A stretch of DNA of 5,888 nt from an uncultured Veillonellaceae bacterium (GTDB taxonomy: Bacteria > Bacillota > Negativicutes > Veillonellales > Dialisteraceae): assembly GCA_958439155.1 (NCBI GenBank), contig CAUBUJ010000106.1, forward strand, positions 1-5,888, given 5' to 3'. Both the position numbers and the translations under genes were made by a program. The notes beneath the pieces are model-generated. The model searched no databases and had not been told where the DNA came from. It saw only the letters and a program-made list of their open reading frames with translations. Shown one piece after another: positions 5,755 through 5,888 of the stretch (position 1 is its first letter; each line of letters starts with the position of its first letter).

Positions 5755-5888
5755 GAGCGCAGCGCGGTATGGGCATAGGAAAGCCCAGAGTTGAGAGTGA
5801 TGAGTTGAGAAGGGTTGTGCCGCCTGCGGCGGAATTTTGATAAGCCTCAGACGCCAAACGGGCTGGGAGTTTGGCTCCAGGCTCGGGG
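5755..5888. repeat. Non-coding, hairpin-dense intergenic region (possible dispersed repeat element)
   Basis: No plausible gene or known RNA is seen here. Several inverted repeats lie close together: GCGC-A-GCGC (5757-5765), TGGGC (5770-5774) with GCCCA (5783-5787), and GCCGC (5819-5823) with GCGGC (5826-5830). There is also a larger imperfect hairpin in which AGCCT (5843-5847) and GCCAAAC (5853-5859) pair with GTTTGGC (5869-5875) and AGGCT (5879-5883). The composition changes sharply from the AT-rich brnQ promoter at about 5755. Such a cluster resembles the REP- or MITE-like intergenic elements of bacteria, but repetition in the genome cannot be seen from one window. It runs off the right edge. 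Confidence 0.45.
5788..5815. repeat. 7-bp-periodic degenerate array (GAGTTGA type)
   Basis: Four heptads follow each other: GAGTTGA (5788-5794), GAGTGAT (5795-5801), GAGTTGA (5802-5808) and the diverged GAAGGGT (5809-5815). The period matches the array at the left edge, although the unit sequence differs. It lies inside the hairpin-rich region upstream of brnQ. No function is evident. Confidence 0.55.

Noticed and set aside
5843..5883. Intrinsic terminator at the right edge
   Set aside because: The stem is imperfect and no T-run follows it on either strand.

Overview
This is an ordinary chromosomal housekeeping segment with four complete protein genes. The organism is probably a Firmicute-type bacterium of moderately high GC. 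Strong AGGAGG-like ribosome binding sites, clean sigma-70/SigA promoters, poly-U hairpin terminators and Firmicute-length MnmG and RsmG all fit this. The protein sequences feel closest to Negativicutes (Veillonellaceae/Dialister-like amino-acid fermenters). That placement is an impression from sequence style and was not tested by a search.

Layout from left to right. Bases 1-179 are non-coding and carry a small array of 7-bp repeats and then a strong ribosome binding site. Bases 180-1319 (+) encode a PepT-like M20 zinc peptidase, closed by a hairpin terminator. A 275-bp gap follows, holding a well-formed promoter (TTGAAG, 17 bp, TACAAT) and a GC-rich leader hairpin. It leads into mnmG (1595-3457, +) and, 74 bp further on, rsmG (3532-4251, +), which look like one transcript. 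A near-perfect bidirectional terminator (4260-4298) separates this operon from the convergent gene brnQ (4326-5651, -), a branched-chain amino-acid/cation symporter. brnQ has its own consensus promoter (TTGACA, 17 bp, CATAAT) flanked by two palindromes. From about 5755 to the right edge lies a GC-rich, hairpin-dense, non-coding stretch that includes a second, different 7-bp-periodic array.

How the genes relate. MnmG (tRNA wobble-uridine modification) and RsmG (16S rRNA m7G methylation) are the classic gidA-gidB pair acting on the decoding machinery. Peptidase and BrnQ lie on either side and would both feed amino-acid supply, one by clipping small peptides and the other by importing Leu/Ile/Val. 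They are transcriptionally independent of the central pair and need not be functionally linked to it. The usual gidA-gidB neighbours, mnmE upstream and parA/noc downstream, are absent here.

I found no new multi-gene system. The parts least explained by known genes are the two edge regions with heptamer arrays and hairpins, the mnmG leader hairpin, and the palindromes around the brnQ promoter.
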